Shown here in pieces: positions 8,581 to 20,399 of a stretch of DNA of 64,000 bases. Below the pieces are notes generated by a model. That model was not told the DNA's origin and did no database searches. It saw only the letters and a program-made list of their open reading frames with translations. Within the stretch, counting starts at the first letter, position 1, and each line of letters begins with the position of its first letter. The position numbers and the translations under genes are program-made. Source of the DNA: Janibacter limosus (GTDB lineage: Bacteria; Actinomycetota; Actinomycetes; Actinomycetales; Dermatophilaceae); contig NZ_CP036164.1 in the NCBI RefSeq assembly GCF_004295485.1, forward strand, positions 1,240,001 to 1,304,000, given 5' to 3'.

Positions 8581-9618
8581 TTGTCCACCCTCTCCACCCT
8601 CCAGCCCGCGATCATCAGCGGCGGCACCATGGTCGTGCCGACCTGGGTCTGGCTGCTGACGCTCGCCGTCGCTGCAGCCGTCCTGACCTTCGACGTGATC
8701 ATGGTGGCCCGACGGCCGCACGTGCCCACGACCAGGGAAGTCTCGATCACCCTCGGCATCTACGTCGCGGCGGCCGTCATCTTCGGCATCGCCTTGTGGC
8801 TGACCGAAGGCGGTGATCGGGGCACCGAGTTCTTCGCCGGCTGGTTGACCGAGTACTCGCTCTCGGTCGACAACCTCTTCATCTTCATCATCATCATGGC
8901 GAAGTTCAGCGTCCCGCAGAAGTTCCAGCAGACGGCTCTGCTGTGGGGCATCATCATCGCCATCGTGCTGCGGACGATCTTCATCTTCGTCGGCGCGGCG
9001 GCCATCAACCAGTTCGCCTGGGTGTTCTACATCTTCGGCGCCTTCCTCATCTACACCGCGGTCAAGCTGGCGACCGGCAGCGACGACGAGGAGGAGGACT
9101 GGGAGCCCAACGGCGTCGTCAAGTGGTTCCAGAAGTCCGTGCCGAGCACGAGCGAATGGTCCTCCAAGCTCTTCACCAAGGAAAACGGCAAGCGGGTCGC
9201 GACCCCGATCTTCATCGTGGTCGTCGCGCTCGGGATGACCGACCTGCTCTTCGCCCTCGACTCGATCCCGGCGATCTACGGCCTGACCAAGGAGCCGTAC
9301 ATCGTGCTCACGGCCAACCTCTTCGCCCTCATGGGTCTGCGACAGCTGTACTTCCTCATCGGCGGTCTGCTGAAGAAGCTGGTCTACATGAGCCTGGGCC
9401 TGTCGGTGCTGCTCGCCTTCATCGGCGTCAAGCTCATCCTGCACGCGCTCCACGAGAACACGCTCCCCTTCATCAACGGCGGCGAGCAGGTGGCGGTCCC
9501 GGAGATCTCCACCGTCTTCTCGCTCGGCGCCATCGTCGTCATCCTCGGGGTCACCACGATCGCCAGCCTCTGGAAGTCCAACAAGGACGCCAAGGCGGGT
9601 ATCGACTCGCGGCACTGA
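8581..9618 (+). CDS. TerC family membrane transporter (probable Mn2+ exporter)
   Basis: 345-residue TerC-family integral membrane protein with about nine hydrophobic segments and the family's acidic membrane motifs SVDNLFIFIIIMAKF and FALDSIPAIYGLTKEPYI. A charged cytosolic insert (DDEEEDWEPNGVV) sits mid-protein. TerC members export manganese and help metallate exported proteins; the Mn riboswitch directly upstream supports that role here. I choose TTG 8581 since GGAAGG lies 6 bases upstream at the end of the riboswitch hairpin; ATG 8629 is an alternative with no ribosome site. Single gene with a strong terminator. Confidence 0.9.
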   Translation: MSTLSTLQPAIISGGTMVVPTWVWLLTLAVAAAVLTFDVIMVARRPHVPTTREVSITLGIYVAAAVIFGIALWLTEGGDRGTEFFAGWLTEYSLSVDNLFIFIIIMAKFSVPQKFQQTALLWGIIIAIVLRTIFIFVGAAAINQFAWVFYIFGAFLIYTAVKLATGSDDEEEDWEPNGVVKWFQKSVPSTSEWSSKLFTKENGKRVATPIFIVVVALGMTDLLFALDSIPAIYGLTKEPYIVLTANLFALMGLRQLYFLIGGLLKKLVYMSLGLSVLLAFIGVKLILHALHENTLPFINGGEQVAVPEISTVFSLGAIVVILGVTTIASLWKSNKDAKAGIDSRH

Positions 9619-9636
9619 GCCGGCGTTCCTCCCGGC

Positions 9637-9675
9637 GAAGGGGGCTGGTCACCACCGCGGTGACCAGCCCCCTTC
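9637..9675. terminator. Hairpin terminator between terC and EamA gene
   Basis: Perfect 17-bp stem: arms 9637-9653 and 9659-9675, loop ACCGC, base GAAGGGGG/CCCCCTTC. No U tract. Placed between convergent genes, so likely used from both sides. Confidence 0.75.
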
Positions 9676-9684
9676 GTCATGCCG

Positions 9685-10569
9685 TCAGACCGGCAGCTCC
9701 GCACGGGGCCGGCGCGCCCCCAGACCCAGCACGAGGACGCTGGCGAGGACCACGAGGACCATCCCCAGCAGCTGGACCGGGGAGAGGCGCTGCCCGAGGA
9801 CGACGAGGCCGGCGAGCGCCGCCACGGCGGGCTCGAGGCTCAGCAGGATGCCGAAGACGGCCGGGGCCAGGCGGCGCAGTGCCAGCAGCTCGAGCGAGTA
9901 GGGCAGGACCGATGACAGCACGGCGATGCCCACGCCCTTGAGCAGGACCTCCGCGTCCCACGCAGCGGTGCCGTGCCGCGCGACATCCCACAGGCCGAAG
10001 GGCAGGACGACCACCGTTGCCACGACCATGGCCAGGGCCAGGCCCTCGAGCCGAGGGAAGGCTGCGCCCGTGCGACCCGAGAAGATGATGTAGGCGGCCC
10101 AACAGGCCCCGGCCGCGAGCGCCAGCAGGATGCCCGTCCCCTCGAGCTGGTCCAGGGGCAGGCTCAGGGCGCGCGAGATGAGGAGGACGCCGATCGCGGC
10201 AGCGCCGACGGCAACCAGGTCACGGGGGCGCCGGGAGAGCACGGCGGCGAGGGTGAGCGGTCCGACGAACTCGATCGTCACCGCGACGCCGATGGGCAGG
10301 TGACCGAGCGAGCCGTAGAAGGCGAAGTTCATCAACCCCATCGCCAGGCCGAAGCAGAGGATCGTCCCGAGGTCTCGACGACTGTGGCCGCGCCACCTCG
10401 GACGGGCGATGGCGACGAGCAGCACCGTGGCGATGCCCAGCCGCAGGACCACCGATCCCGCGGCACCGATCTCGGGGACGAGAGTCGCGGCCAGGGCTCC
10501 GCCGAACTGCACCGACAGCACCCCCGCGAGGACCAGGACCGGCGCTGGGACGGCATCGACACGACTCAC
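9685..10569 (-). CDS. EamA/DMT family transporter (RhtA-like)
   Basis: 294-residue drug/metabolite-superfamily exporter with about ten membrane helices in two EamA repeats (residues about 10-140 and 150-280). Motifs such as LSVQFGGALAATL and the second-half PYSLELLALRRLAPAVFGILLSLEPAVAALAGLVVLGQ are those of RhtA-like threonine/homoserine exporters. GTG start at 10569. It is divergent, with only 24 bases between, from a LysE-family exporter; the pair shares overlapping -10 boxes, suggesting co-regulation of two amino-acid exporters (inference). The substrate is not set by sequence. Confidence 0.85.
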   Translation of the reverse strand: MSRVDAVPAPVLVLAGVLSVQFGGALAATLVPEIGAAGSVVLRLGIATVLLVAIARPRWRGHSRRDLGTILCFGLAMGLMNFAFYGSLGHLPIGVAVTIEFVGPLTLAAVLSRRPRDLVAVGAAAIGVLLISRALSLPLDQLEGTGILLALAAGACWAAYIIFSGRTGAAFPRLEGLALAMVVATVVVLPFGLWDVARHGTAAWDAEVLLKGVGIAVLSSVLPYSLELLALRRLAPAVFGILLSLEPAVAALAGLVVLGQRLSPVQLLGMVLVVLASVLVLGLGARRPRAELPV

Positions 10570-10575
10570 GGCGTC

Positions 10576-10585
10576 ACCCTAGTCT
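10576..10585. promoter_or_regulatory. Overlapping divergent -10 boxes (EamA / LysE)
   Basis: Plus strand TAGTCT at 10580-10585 lies 8 bases before the LysE GTG (10594), with a -35-like TCGACA at 10556-10561 (18-bp spacer). Minus strand TAGGGT occupies 10581-10576 and lies 6 bases before the EamA GTG (10569). The two boxes share the TA at 10580-10581, and both transcripts would be leaderless. Confidence 0.55.
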
Positions 10586-10593
10586 TCGCTCTC

Positions 10594-11223
10594 GTGACCA
10601 CCTATCTGTCCTTCCTCGCGCTGGTCCTGATCATCACGATCGCGCCCGGCCCTGACTCCGCCCTGACGCTGCGTGCCGCGCTCGTGCGTGGTCGCGTGGC
10701 CGGACTGGTGACCATGGCCGGAGTGACCGCCGCCGGTGCCGTCCAGGGACTGCTCGCGGCCGGTGGCCTGGGGGCGATCATCGTCGCGAGCGAGCCGCTC
10801 TTCCTCACGGTGAAGTGGGTCGGCGCGGCCTACCTCCTCTGGCTCGGCGCGCACGCGCTGTGGACGGCATGGAAGGGGGACTTCGCTGCGGAGGTCGAGG
10901 AGGGGGCGAGCGGGGAGCGCCCTCGGGCGGGCCGCGGCCGGGTCTTCGCCCAGGGGTTCCTGTGCAACATCACCAACCCCAAGGTGCTTGCCTTCAACCT
11001 CGCGGTCCTGCCGCAGTTCGTCGGCGACGGTGCGGGGGTGCCAGTGCTCGCGCTCTACGCGTTGAGTCTCGTCGCGCTCGGCGCGCTCTGGCTCACCGGC
11101 CTGGTCGTCCTGGCAGACCGGGCCCGCGCGGTGCTGTCCGCGCCCGCCGTGCGTCGCCGGATCGAGGCGGGCATGGGGGCCGCGATGCTCGGGTTCGGCG
11201 TGAAGGTCGCGACGACGCACTGA
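10594..11223 (+). CDS. LysE/RhtB family amino acid exporter
   Basis: 209-residue LysE-family exporter with about five to six membrane segments. The N terminus has the family signature APGPDSALTLRAALVRGRVAGL (about residues 18-39), followed by AAYLLWLGAHALWTAWKG and the central FAQGFLCNITNPKVLAFNLAVLPQFV. GTG 10594 is chosen because it precedes the first hydrophobic helix and follows a -10 box by 8 bases; the longer open frame upstream is antisense to the EamA gene. The family exports lysine, homoserine, threonine and others; no clear choice here. Confidence 0.87.
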   Translation: MTTYLSFLALVLIITIAPGPDSALTLRAALVRGRVAGLVTMAGVTAAGAVQGLLAAGGLGAIIVASEPLFLTVKWVGAAYLLWLGAHALWTAWKGDFAAEVEEGASGERPRAGRGRVFAQGFLCNITNPKVLAFNLAVLPQFVGDGAGVPVLALYALSLVALGALWLTGLVVLADRARAVLSAPAVRRRIEAGMGAAMLGFGVKVATTH

Positions 11224-11226
11224 AGA

Positions 11227-11243
11227 GGCGGCCCGGCGCCGCC
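11227..11243. terminator. Short hairpin between convergent genes
   Basis: 6-bp all-GC stem (11227-11232 with 11238-11243, loop CCGGC) in the 30-base gap between the convergent LysE and MBL-fold genes. Weak as a terminator: no U tract and a short stem. Confidence 0.35.
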
Positions 11244-11253
11244 AAGGCTCAGG

Positions 11254-11922
11254 TCACCAGCCGCGCTCGCGCCACTCGTCGAGGTGTGGTCGCTCTGCGC
11301 CCAGCGTCGTGTCCGACCCGTGGCCCGGGTAGACCCAGGTGTCGTCGTCGTACACGTCGAAGACCCGCTGGGTGACATCGGCGAAGAGCGCCGCGAAGCT
11401 CTGGCCCGGCATCTTGGTGTTGCCGACACCACCGGGGAAGAGGCTGTCGCCGCTGAAGAGGTGGACGTGACCCTCGGGGTCGTCGTAGGCCAGCGCCACC
11501 GACCCGGGGGTGTGGCCGCGCAGGTGGACGACGTCGAGCGCCACGTCGCCGAAGGTGATCCGGTCACCGTGGCGGAGCCGGTGGTCAGGCAGCTGGGGCA
11601 GGGACGACGCGTCGTCCTCACCTGCGTGGGTCTCGGGAGCCAGTTCCTTGGTGACGTCGACGAGCGCTCGCACGTGGTCCCAGTGCTGGTGGGTCGTCAC
11701 GAGGTGGTCCAGGCCGGCGCCGCCGGCCGTGACGAGATCGCGGATCCTGGCGGCGTCGTCGGCCGCGTCGATCAGCAGCTGCTCCCCGCTCGTGCGGCAG
11801 GTGAGCAGGTAGACGTTGTTGTGCATCTCGGACACGGACATCTTGCGGATCGTCAGCCCCACGAGCTCACGGGTGGACCACGGCCCGCCGGGGGAGACGT
11901 CGGGGTCGTAGGTGGTGGTCAT
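11254..11922 (-). CDS. MBL-fold metallo-hydrolase (glyoxalase II-like)
   Basis: 222 residues with the metallo-beta-lactamase fold. The metal motif THQHWDHV (H-x-H-x-D-H) is near residue 77, followed by LRGHTPGSVAL with the third-ligand His, an FSGDSLFPGGVGNT segment with the bridging Asp, and YPGHGSDTTLG with the last His. This arrangement is that of GloB-like thioesterases; the real substrate is unknown. Its ATG (11922) overlaps the stop of the upstream GH15 gene by four bases, so the two form an operon, perhaps joining carbohydrate breakdown to detoxification (inference). Confidence 0.85.
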   Translation of the reverse strand: MTTTYDPDVSPGGPWSTRELVGLTIRKMSVSEMHNNVYLLTCRTSGEQLLIDAADDAARIRDLVTAGGAGLDHLVTTHQHWDHVRALVDVTKELAPETHAGEDDASSLPQLPDHRLRHGDRITFGDVALDVVHLRGHTPGSVALAYDDPEGHVHLFSGDSLFPGGVGNTKMPGQSFAALFADVTQRVFDVYDDDTWVYPGHGSDTTLGAERPHLDEWRERGW

Positions 11923-13775
11923 GAGGGGTCTCCTTCGACGGGGTGGATCGGGGTGGCGGTGTTGTCGGTCTCGGGCTCGTGGCCGCGTTGGTCCGCGGCC
12001 TCGGCGTCACGGAGGGCGTAGGCGGCGCCGATGAGGGTGAGGTGGCTGAAGGCCTGCGGGAAGTTGCCGGCCTGGCGTTGTCCGCCCACGTCGTACTCCT
12101 CGGCGACGAGGCCCACGTCGTTGAGCAGACCGCACAGGCGCTTCATGAGGGCATGGCCCTTGTCGAGCTGACCGGTGAGGGCATAGGCGCTGACCAGCCA
12201 CCACGAGCAGGCGAGGAAGGGGTGCTCGTCGCCCTCGAGGCCGTCGACACCGCTCTCGGTGCGATAGCGCAGGAGGAATCCGTCACGCATGAGATCGCGC
12301 TCGACGGCGGCCACGGTGCTCAGCACCCGGGGGTCGTCGGGCGGCAGGAAGCCGACCATGGGGATCAGCAGCAGGGAGGCGTCGACCTCGTCGGTCTCGT
12401 AGTGCTGCGTGAAGGTCTGCCGGTCCTCGTTCCAGCCCTTGTCGAGGACGTCCGCGTGCACCCGCTCGCGCAGGTCCCGCCACCGCTCCACGTCCCCTTC
12501 GTACCCGTGCAGCTCCACCCCCCGGATCGCCCGGTCGAAGGCCGCCCACACCATGACCCGGGAGTGCGTGAAGTGGCGCAAGGGTCCGCGGATCTCCCAC
12601 AACCCGTTGTCGGCCTGGTCCCAGTGCTCGGCGAGGTTGTTCACGAGGGCGCGCTGGACGGCCCACGACTGGGGTGACTCCTTCAGGCCCTGGGAGCGCG
12701 CGTCCTCGAGGGCGATCATGACCTCGCCGAGCACGTCGGTCTGCTTCTGGTTGACGGCACCGTTGCCGATGCGCACCGGGCGGCTGTCCGCGTAACCGGG
12801 CAGGTGGTCGAGCTCACGCTCGGGCAGCTCGCGTCCACCGTCGACCGCGTACATGATCTGCATGTCCTCGGGGTCGCCGGCGATGGCCCGCACCAGCCAG
12901 TCGCGCCACAGCTTGGTGGCGCCGACGTAGCCGGACTTGAGGAGGGACTCAAGGGTCAGCGACGCGTCGCGCAGCCAGCAGTAGCGGTAGTCCCAGTTGC
13001 GGCCGCCGCCGAAGTCCTCCGGCAGGCTCGTGGTGGCCGCCGCGACGATGCCGCCGCGCCGGGTGTCGGTGAGCAGCCGCAGGGTGAGCAGCGAGCGCAC
13101 CACCTCGGCACGGTAGGGGCCCTCGTAGGTGCAGCGGGAGGCCCACTGCGACGAGCGCGCGTGCGTGGACTCGATCCGGGAGTGGATGTCCAACGGCGGG
13201 GGGATGGGCTTGTAGGACGCGACCCAGGTCGTCGAGAAGTTGTAGTGCTCGCCAGCCCTCACCGTCCAGCGGTCCCGGTGGTGCGGGCCGTCGGGGCGGG
13301 GGAGGCGGGACCCGCGGAAGACCAGCATGTCGTTGCCGGCGATGGCCGTGATGACCTCGGTGTCCTCCTCGTGGCCGGGCGAGTGGGCGACCCAGGGCCG
13401 GATGCGGCCGTAGCCGAAGCGCACGACCCACTCCTGCAGCATCTCCACCTCACCCTCCAAGCCCTCGACGACGCGCACGAGGTCGGCCCGGCCGTCGCCG
13501 AGGGGCATCAGGTCGGTGACCTTGACCGAGCCGGTCGACGTCGTGTGGACCGTCTCGAGGACGAACGAGTCACCGCGGTAGGCGCGCGTCGTGGTGGCCT
13601 CGCCGACGGGGCCGATCAACCACCGGCCGTGCTCCGGGGTGCCCAGGAGCGCGGTGAAGCAGGAGGAGGAGTCGAAGCGGGGCAGGCAGAGCCAGTCGAC
13701 GGATCCCTCCCTCGACACCAGGGCAGCGGTCTCGGTGTCGCCGATGGCGGCATAGTCCTCGATGGGAGTGCTCAT
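11919..13775 (-). CDS. Glycoside hydrolase family 15 protein (trehalase/glucoamylase-like)
   Basis: 618-residue cytosolic protein of the actinobacterial GH15 group, which includes mycobacterial alpha,alpha-trehalases and glucoamylase-like enzymes. An N-terminal beta-rich domain beginning [32 protein letters not shown] is followed by an (alpha/alpha)6 barrel with [15 protein letters not shown] at about 258-272 and the C-terminal [28 protein letters not shown] containing the likely catalytic Glu. No signal peptide. I take ATG 13775 rather than GTG 13778 because a TAGCCT box lies 6 bases before it. Trehalose is the likeliest substrate, but maltosyl or isomalto substrates are possible. Confidence 0.88.
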   Translation of the reverse strand: MSTPIEDYAAIGDTETAALVSREGSVDWLCLPRFDSSSCFTALLGTPEHGRWLIGPVGEATTTRAYRGDSFVLETVHTTSTGSVKVTDLMPLGDGRADLVRVVEGLEGEVEMLQEWVVRFGYGRIRPWVAHSPGHEEDTEVITAIAGNDMLVFRGSRLPRPDGPHHRDRWTVRAGEHYNFSTTWVASYKPIPPPLDIHSRIESTHARSSQWASRCTYEGPYRAEVVRSLLTLRLLTDTRRGGIVAAATTSLPEDFGGGRNWDYRYCWLRDASLTLESLLKSGYVGATKLWRDWLVRAIAGDPEDMQIMYAVDGGRELPERELDHLPGYADSRPVRIGNGAVNQKQTDVLGEVMIALEDARSQGLKESPQSWAVQRALVNNLAEHWDQADNGLWEIRGPLRHFTHSRVMVWAAFDRAIRGVELHGYEGDVERWRDLRERVHADVLDKGWNEDRQTFTQHYETDEVDASLLLIPMVGFLPPDDPRVLSTVAAVERDLMRDGFLLRYRTESGVDGLEGDEHPFLACSWWLVSAYALTGQLDKGHALMKRLCGLLNDVGLVAEEYDVGGQRQAGNFPQAFSHLTLIGAAYALRDAEAADQRGHEPETDNTATPIHPVEGDPS

Positions 13776-13781
13776 CACGTC

Positions 13782-13787
13782 AGGCTA
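13782..13787 (-). promoter_or_regulatory. -10 box TAGCCT, leaderless GH15 gene
   Basis: On the minus strand TAGCCT is followed by 6 bases and ATG 13775. No ribosome site is present. Confidence 0.5.
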
Positions 13788-13842
13788 GGCCTTGGGGACC
13801 GTGCCCGCCCGGAGGGTGGGGTGGGCTGTCGGTGGCGGCACT

Positions 13843-13848
13843 TAAGGT
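13843..13848 (+). promoter_or_regulatory. -10 box TAAGGT, leaderless uvrA
   Basis: TAAGGT ends 7 bases before the uvrA GTG at 13856. A GGAGGG run at 13849-13854 is only one base from the start and too close to act as a ribosome site. Confidence 0.5.
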
Positions 13849-13855
13849 GGAGGGC

Positions 13856-16948
<3,093 letters not shown>

Positions 16949-16964
16949 CGGACAGGAGAAGGCG

Positions 16965-17087
16965 ATGGATGAGGTGCCGCCCAACGAAGGGACTTCGGCG
17001 CGCGACACCCCACCCATCGCCGCCCCGCAGCCCATCGCCGCACCGCGCCGCACGTGTCCCTTGGCACGACGAAGGGAGAGGCCCTGA
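16965..17087 (+). CDS. Possible 40-residue small protein after uvrA
   Basis: ATG 16965 is preceded by AGGAG at 16954-16958 with 6-base spacing, a better ribosome site than most genes here have. It encodes a Pro/Ala/Arg-rich peptide with the repeated phrase PIAAP and ends inside the left arm and loop of the uvrA terminator. No domain is recognised. It may be chance; the good ribosome site is the only positive evidence. Confidence 0.25.
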   Translation: MDEVPPNEGTSARDTPPIAAPQPIAAPRRTCPLARRRERP

Positions 17088-17102
17088 GGGCCCCTCCCTT
17101 CG
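17070..17102. terminator. Hairpin terminator between uvrA and livF
   Basis: 15-bp stem with one mismatch or wobble: arms 17070-17084 and 17088-17102, loop TGA, base CGAAGGG/CCCTTCG. It lies between convergent genes. Confidence 0.65.
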
Positions 17103-17137
17103 AAACGGACTGCGTCGCAGACCAAGTCCTACCCAGC

Positions 17138-17851
17138 TCAGTCCTCGCCGAGGTAGGCCTTGCGGACCTCGTCGCTGTGCAGCAGCTCGTGGCCGGTGCC
17201 CTGGGTGACGATCTTGCCGACCTCGAGCACGTAGCCCGTGGTCGCCAGGCGCAGGGCGGCGCGGGCGTTCTGCTCGACGAGCAGGATCGTCGTGCCCTGG
17301 GACTGCAAGGTCTTCACCGTGGACATGATCTTCTTCATCATGATCGGCGAGAGGCCCATCGAGGGCTCGTCGAGCATGAGCAGCTTGGGCCGGGAGAGCA
17401 TGGCCCGGCCCATGGCGAGCATCTGCTGCTCACCACCGGAGAAGGTGCCGGCCGGCTGGTTGCTGCGCTCACCCAGGATCGGGAAGAGCTCGTAGGCCGC
17501 GTGGATGTCCTTGGTGATCTCCTTGTCCCGACGCCCGAAGGCGCCCAGACGCAGGTTTTCCTCCACGGTCATCTTCGGGAAGATGCGCCGACCCTCGGGG
17601 GAGTGGGCCAGCCCCATGGTGACGATCTCGTGCGCGGGCATGCTGTCGATCCGCTTGCCCTGGAAGGTGATCTCACCGCCGCTGGGCCGCAGCAGGCCGG
17701 AGATCGTGCGCAGGGTGGTCGTCTTGCCGGCACCGTTGGTCCCGATGAGGGTGACGACCTCCCCTTCGTCGACGGAGAAGGAGATGCCCTTGACCGCGAC
17801 GATCTTGCCGTAGGAGACCTCGAGGTCCTTGATCTCGAGCATCGAGCTCAT
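17138..17851 (-). CDS. livF: Branched-chain amino acid ABC transporter ATPase LivF
   Basis: 237-residue ABC ATPase. Walker A GTNGAGKTT is at 37-45, HSPEGRRIFPKMTVEENLRLGAF in the Q-loop region is a LivF hallmark, FSGGEQQMLAMGRAM is the signature and LLMLDEPSMGL the Walker B. It powers the LivHM permease together with LivG. ATG 17851 overlaps the livG stop by four bases; longer open frame upstream belongs to livG in another frame. Last gene of the liv operon, followed by a hairpin. Confidence 0.95.
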   Translation of the reverse strand: MSSMLEIKDLEVSYGKIVAVKGISFSVDEGEVVTLIGTNGAGKTTTLRTISGLLRPSGGEITFQGKRIDSMPAHEIVTMGLAHSPEGRRIFPKMTVEENLRLGAFGRRDKEITKDIHAAYELFPILGERSNQPAGTFSGGEQQMLAMGRAMLSRPKLLMLDEPSMGLSPIMMKKIMSTVKTLQSQGTTILLVEQNARAALRLATTGYVLEVGKIVTQGTGHELLHSDEVRKAYLGED

Positions 17852-18735
17852 CGGCCGTCCTCCTCGTCGTGGGTGGCGGCACTGAAGGTGGTCTCGAGCT
17901 CGAGCGCCTCGACCTCTTCGTCCTCGTCGTCGGCCGCGCCGATGTAGGCCTCGATGACCCGGGGGTCGGACTGCACCTCCCCGGGGGTGCCCTGCACGAG
18001 GACCTCCCCACGCACGAGGCACAGGACGCGGTCGCACAGGGTGAAGATGAACCGCATGTCGTGCTCGATGACGACGACCGCCAGGCCGGAGTCGCGGATC
18101 TTGAAGATCAGCTCCATGGCCTGCTCGGTCTCCTTGGGGTTCATCCCCGCGGTGGGCTCGTCGAGCAGCAGGACCTTGGGATCGGTCGCGAGGGCGCGCG
18201 CGATCTCCAGCCGGCGCTGGTCGCCGTACGGCATGTTGCGTGCGAGGACGTGTGCGCTGGCGCCGAGCCCGACGTACTTGAGCAGCTCGTGGGCGCGCTC
18301 GGTCGTCTCCCGCTCCTCCCGTCGGAACTTCGGGCCGCGGATGATCGAGGTGAAGGCCCCCGAGGAGGTGCGGCAGAAGCGTCCGACCATGACGTTCTCC
18401 AGCGCCGTCATGTTGCCGAAGAGGCGGATGTTCTGGAAGGTGCGGGCCATCCCTGCCTTGACCACTGCACGGGGCTTCGGCGGGATCGTCGTGCCGAAGA
18501 GCGAGACCTGCCCCTCGGTGGGCTTGTACATCCCCGTGAGGCAGTTGAAGAAGGTCGTCTTGCCGGCGCCGTTGGGGCCGATGAGGCCGACGATCTCGCC
18601 CTCTCGCACCTCCATCGACACGTCGCCGACGGCGACGAGGCCACCGAAGCGCATGGTGACGTTGCGGGCGTCGAGGATCAGCTTGGGCGCCCCCTTCGCC
18701 TCGGCGTCGGGTGGGGTGACGGTAGCGGTACTCAT
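17848..18735 (-). CDS. livG: Branched-chain amino acid ABC transporter ATPase LivG
   Basis: 295-residue ABC ATPase. Walker A GPNGAGKTT is at 53-61, the LivG-specific MARTFQNIRLFGNMTALENVMVG follows, the signature is the family variant MPYGDQRRLEIARAL, and Walker B is VLLLDEPTAGMNP. It has an extra acidic C-terminal tail of about 30 residues (AADDEDEEVEALELE) not common in the family. Start overlaps livM by four bases. Confidence 0.95.
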   Translation of the reverse strand: MSTATVTPPDAEAKGAPKLILDARNVTMRFGGLVAVGDVSMEVREGEIVGLIGPNGAGKTTFFNCLTGMYKPTEGQVSLFGTTIPPKPRAVVKAGMARTFQNIRLFGNMTALENVMVGRFCRTSSGAFTSIIRGPKFRREERETTERAHELLKYVGLGASAHVLARNMPYGDQRRLEIARALATDPKVLLLDEPTAGMNPKETEQAMELIFKIRDSGLAVVVIEHDMRFIFTLCDRVLCLVRGEVLVQGTPGEVQSDPRVIEAYIGAADDEDEEVEALELETTFSAATHDEEDGR

Positions 18736-20399
18736 TTGGCTGCCTCCAGCTCGTCCATGACCACTGTCTCGGCCAGGTCCTCGTCGTCGTCGTGGAACTC
18801 CAGCTGACGGCGCTTGCTCGCGATGAGTCCCTCGGGACGCACTCGCATCATGACGACGAGCACGAGCCCGAACATCAGGAGGCGGTAGTCATCGAGGAAG
18901 CGCAGCTTCTCAGGGAGGAACTTCAGGATCGCTGCACCCACGAGGACACCGCCCACGGTGCCCATGCCGCCGAGGACGACGGCAGCCAGCAGGAAGGCGG
19001 ACTCGAGGAAGATGTAGCTGTCGGGGGAGACCGCCTGGTCCATGTGTGCCTTGACCGTGCCCGCCATGCCGGCGAGCGAGGCGCCACCGGCGAAGGCAAG
19101 GATCTTGAGGCCGAAGACGTTGACGCCCATGGCCTCTGCGGCCCGCTCGTCCTCGCGGATCGCCACCCAACCGCGCCCGATGCGGGAGTTGTTGAGGTGG
19201 GTGAAGACGACGATGACGAAGACGATGAGGGCGATGAGGACGAAGTAGTAGTTGCCCGCCCGCGGGATGTCGATGCCGAGGATGTTGTGGGTGTCCCCGA
19301 AGTTGAACCCGAAGAAATTCAGGTCCGGGATGGCGTTGATGCCATTGGACCCACGGGTGATCATCGGGCCGGACTGGCCGTCGAGGTTGAACATCGCCAG
19401 ACGGAAGATCTCACCGAAGGCGAGCGTCACGATGGCCAGGTAGTCACCGGACACCCGCAGCGTGGGGGATCCGATGATCAGGCCGAGGACGCTCGAGACG
19501 AGGCCACCGATGACCATCACGACGAGGAAGGGGGGCTTCCACCCGATCGTCGCGAAGGCCGAGTAGGACATCGTCGCGCCGACGTAGGCACCGGCACCGA
19601 GGAAGGCGATGTAGCCCAGGTCGAGCAGGCCGGCGAGACCGACCACGATGTTGAGCCCCAGGGCCGTGGCCGCGAAGATCAGCACGTTGCCGGCGATGTT
19701 GAGGTTGGCCTCGGACCCGCTCTGGGTGAAGGGGAAGGCCAGGACGACGACGAAGGTCGCGAGCATGAAGACCCGGTGGTGGCGCATCGTGACGCCACCG
19801 ATATACGACGCCATGTTGGAGCGGGTCGCCGTCAGCGTGACGCCGATCAGCATGCCGACGAGCAGCACGAGCACCCACGGGTCCTCTTGCTTGAGGGCGT
19901 ACTGGGCCGTGTAGAGAGCGACGCCGACGAGCACGGCGATGACGATGATCTCGAGCCACGCAGGCAGCGCGATCGCGGCCGGGTCGAGGACCTTGGCCTC
20001 GGGCCGCAGGTAGCCGCCGGCGGTGATGAGCAGGGCGCCGAGGAGCGCGACCCACACGCCTTCGTTGGCGTTGATCAGCCCACCGGTCTCGTGCGTGATG
20101 GCCACGAGCGTCGCGACGGCGAAGAGCGTGGCCGTGACGCCGATCGTGCGCAGCCCGCGAGCGGCGTCGATGTGGTCCGACCAGCGACCCAGCGGGCCGG
20201 CGGCGACGAGCGCGAGCAGCAGGGCGAGAGCGCCCATGACGATGGCGTACACCTGCAGGGTGACCGGCCAGAACCGGACCGAGATGTCACCGAGGATCGG
20301 CTCGTAGCTCCAGGACAGGAGCCCGGAGACGACGAGGAGGACGGAGCCCGCCAGTGCGAGGGGGCCGGTGAGACGGGGATTGCGGGACAGCGAGCTCAT
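18732..20399 (-). CDS. livM: Branched-chain amino acid ABC permease LivM, long form
   Basis: 555-residue permease. The canonical LivM part starts near residue 206 and contains ALGLNIVVGLAGLLDLGYIAFLGAGAYVGA, GDYLAIVTLAFGEIFRL, GRGWVAIREDERAAEAMGVN and AGTVKAHMDQAVSPDSYIFLESAFLLAAVVLGGMGTVGG. The first 205 residues add about six further hydrophobic segments separated by charged loops. ATG 20399 overlaps livH by four bases. The C-terminal tail is acidic. Works with LivH to form the membrane channel. Confidence 0.93.
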   Translation of the reverse strand: MSSLSRNPRLTGPLALAGSVLLVVSGLLSWSYEPILGDISVRFWPVTLQVYAIVMGALALLLALVAAGPLGRWSDHIDAARGLRTIGVTATLFAVATLVAITHETGGLINANEGVWVALLGALLITAGGYLRPEAKVLDPAAIALPAWLEIIVIAVLVGVALYTAQYALKQEDPWVLVLLVGMLIGVTLTATRSNMASYIGGVTMRHHRVFMLATFVVVLAFPFTQSGSEANLNIAGNVLIFAATALGLNIVVGLAGLLDLGYIAFLGAGAYVGATMSYSAFATIGWKPPFLVVMVIGGLVSSVLGLIIGSPTLRVSGDYLAIVTLAFGEIFRLAMFNLDGQSGPMITRGSNGINAIPDLNFFGFNFGDTHNILGIDIPRAGNYYFVLIALIVFVIVVFTHLNNSRIGRGWVAIREDERAAEAMGVNVFGLKILAFAGGASLAGMAGTVKAHMDQAVSPDSYIFLESAFLLAAVVLGGMGTVGGVLVGAAILKFLPEKLRFLDDYRLLMFGLVLVVMMRVRPEGLIASKRRQLEFHDDDEDLAETVVMDELEAAK

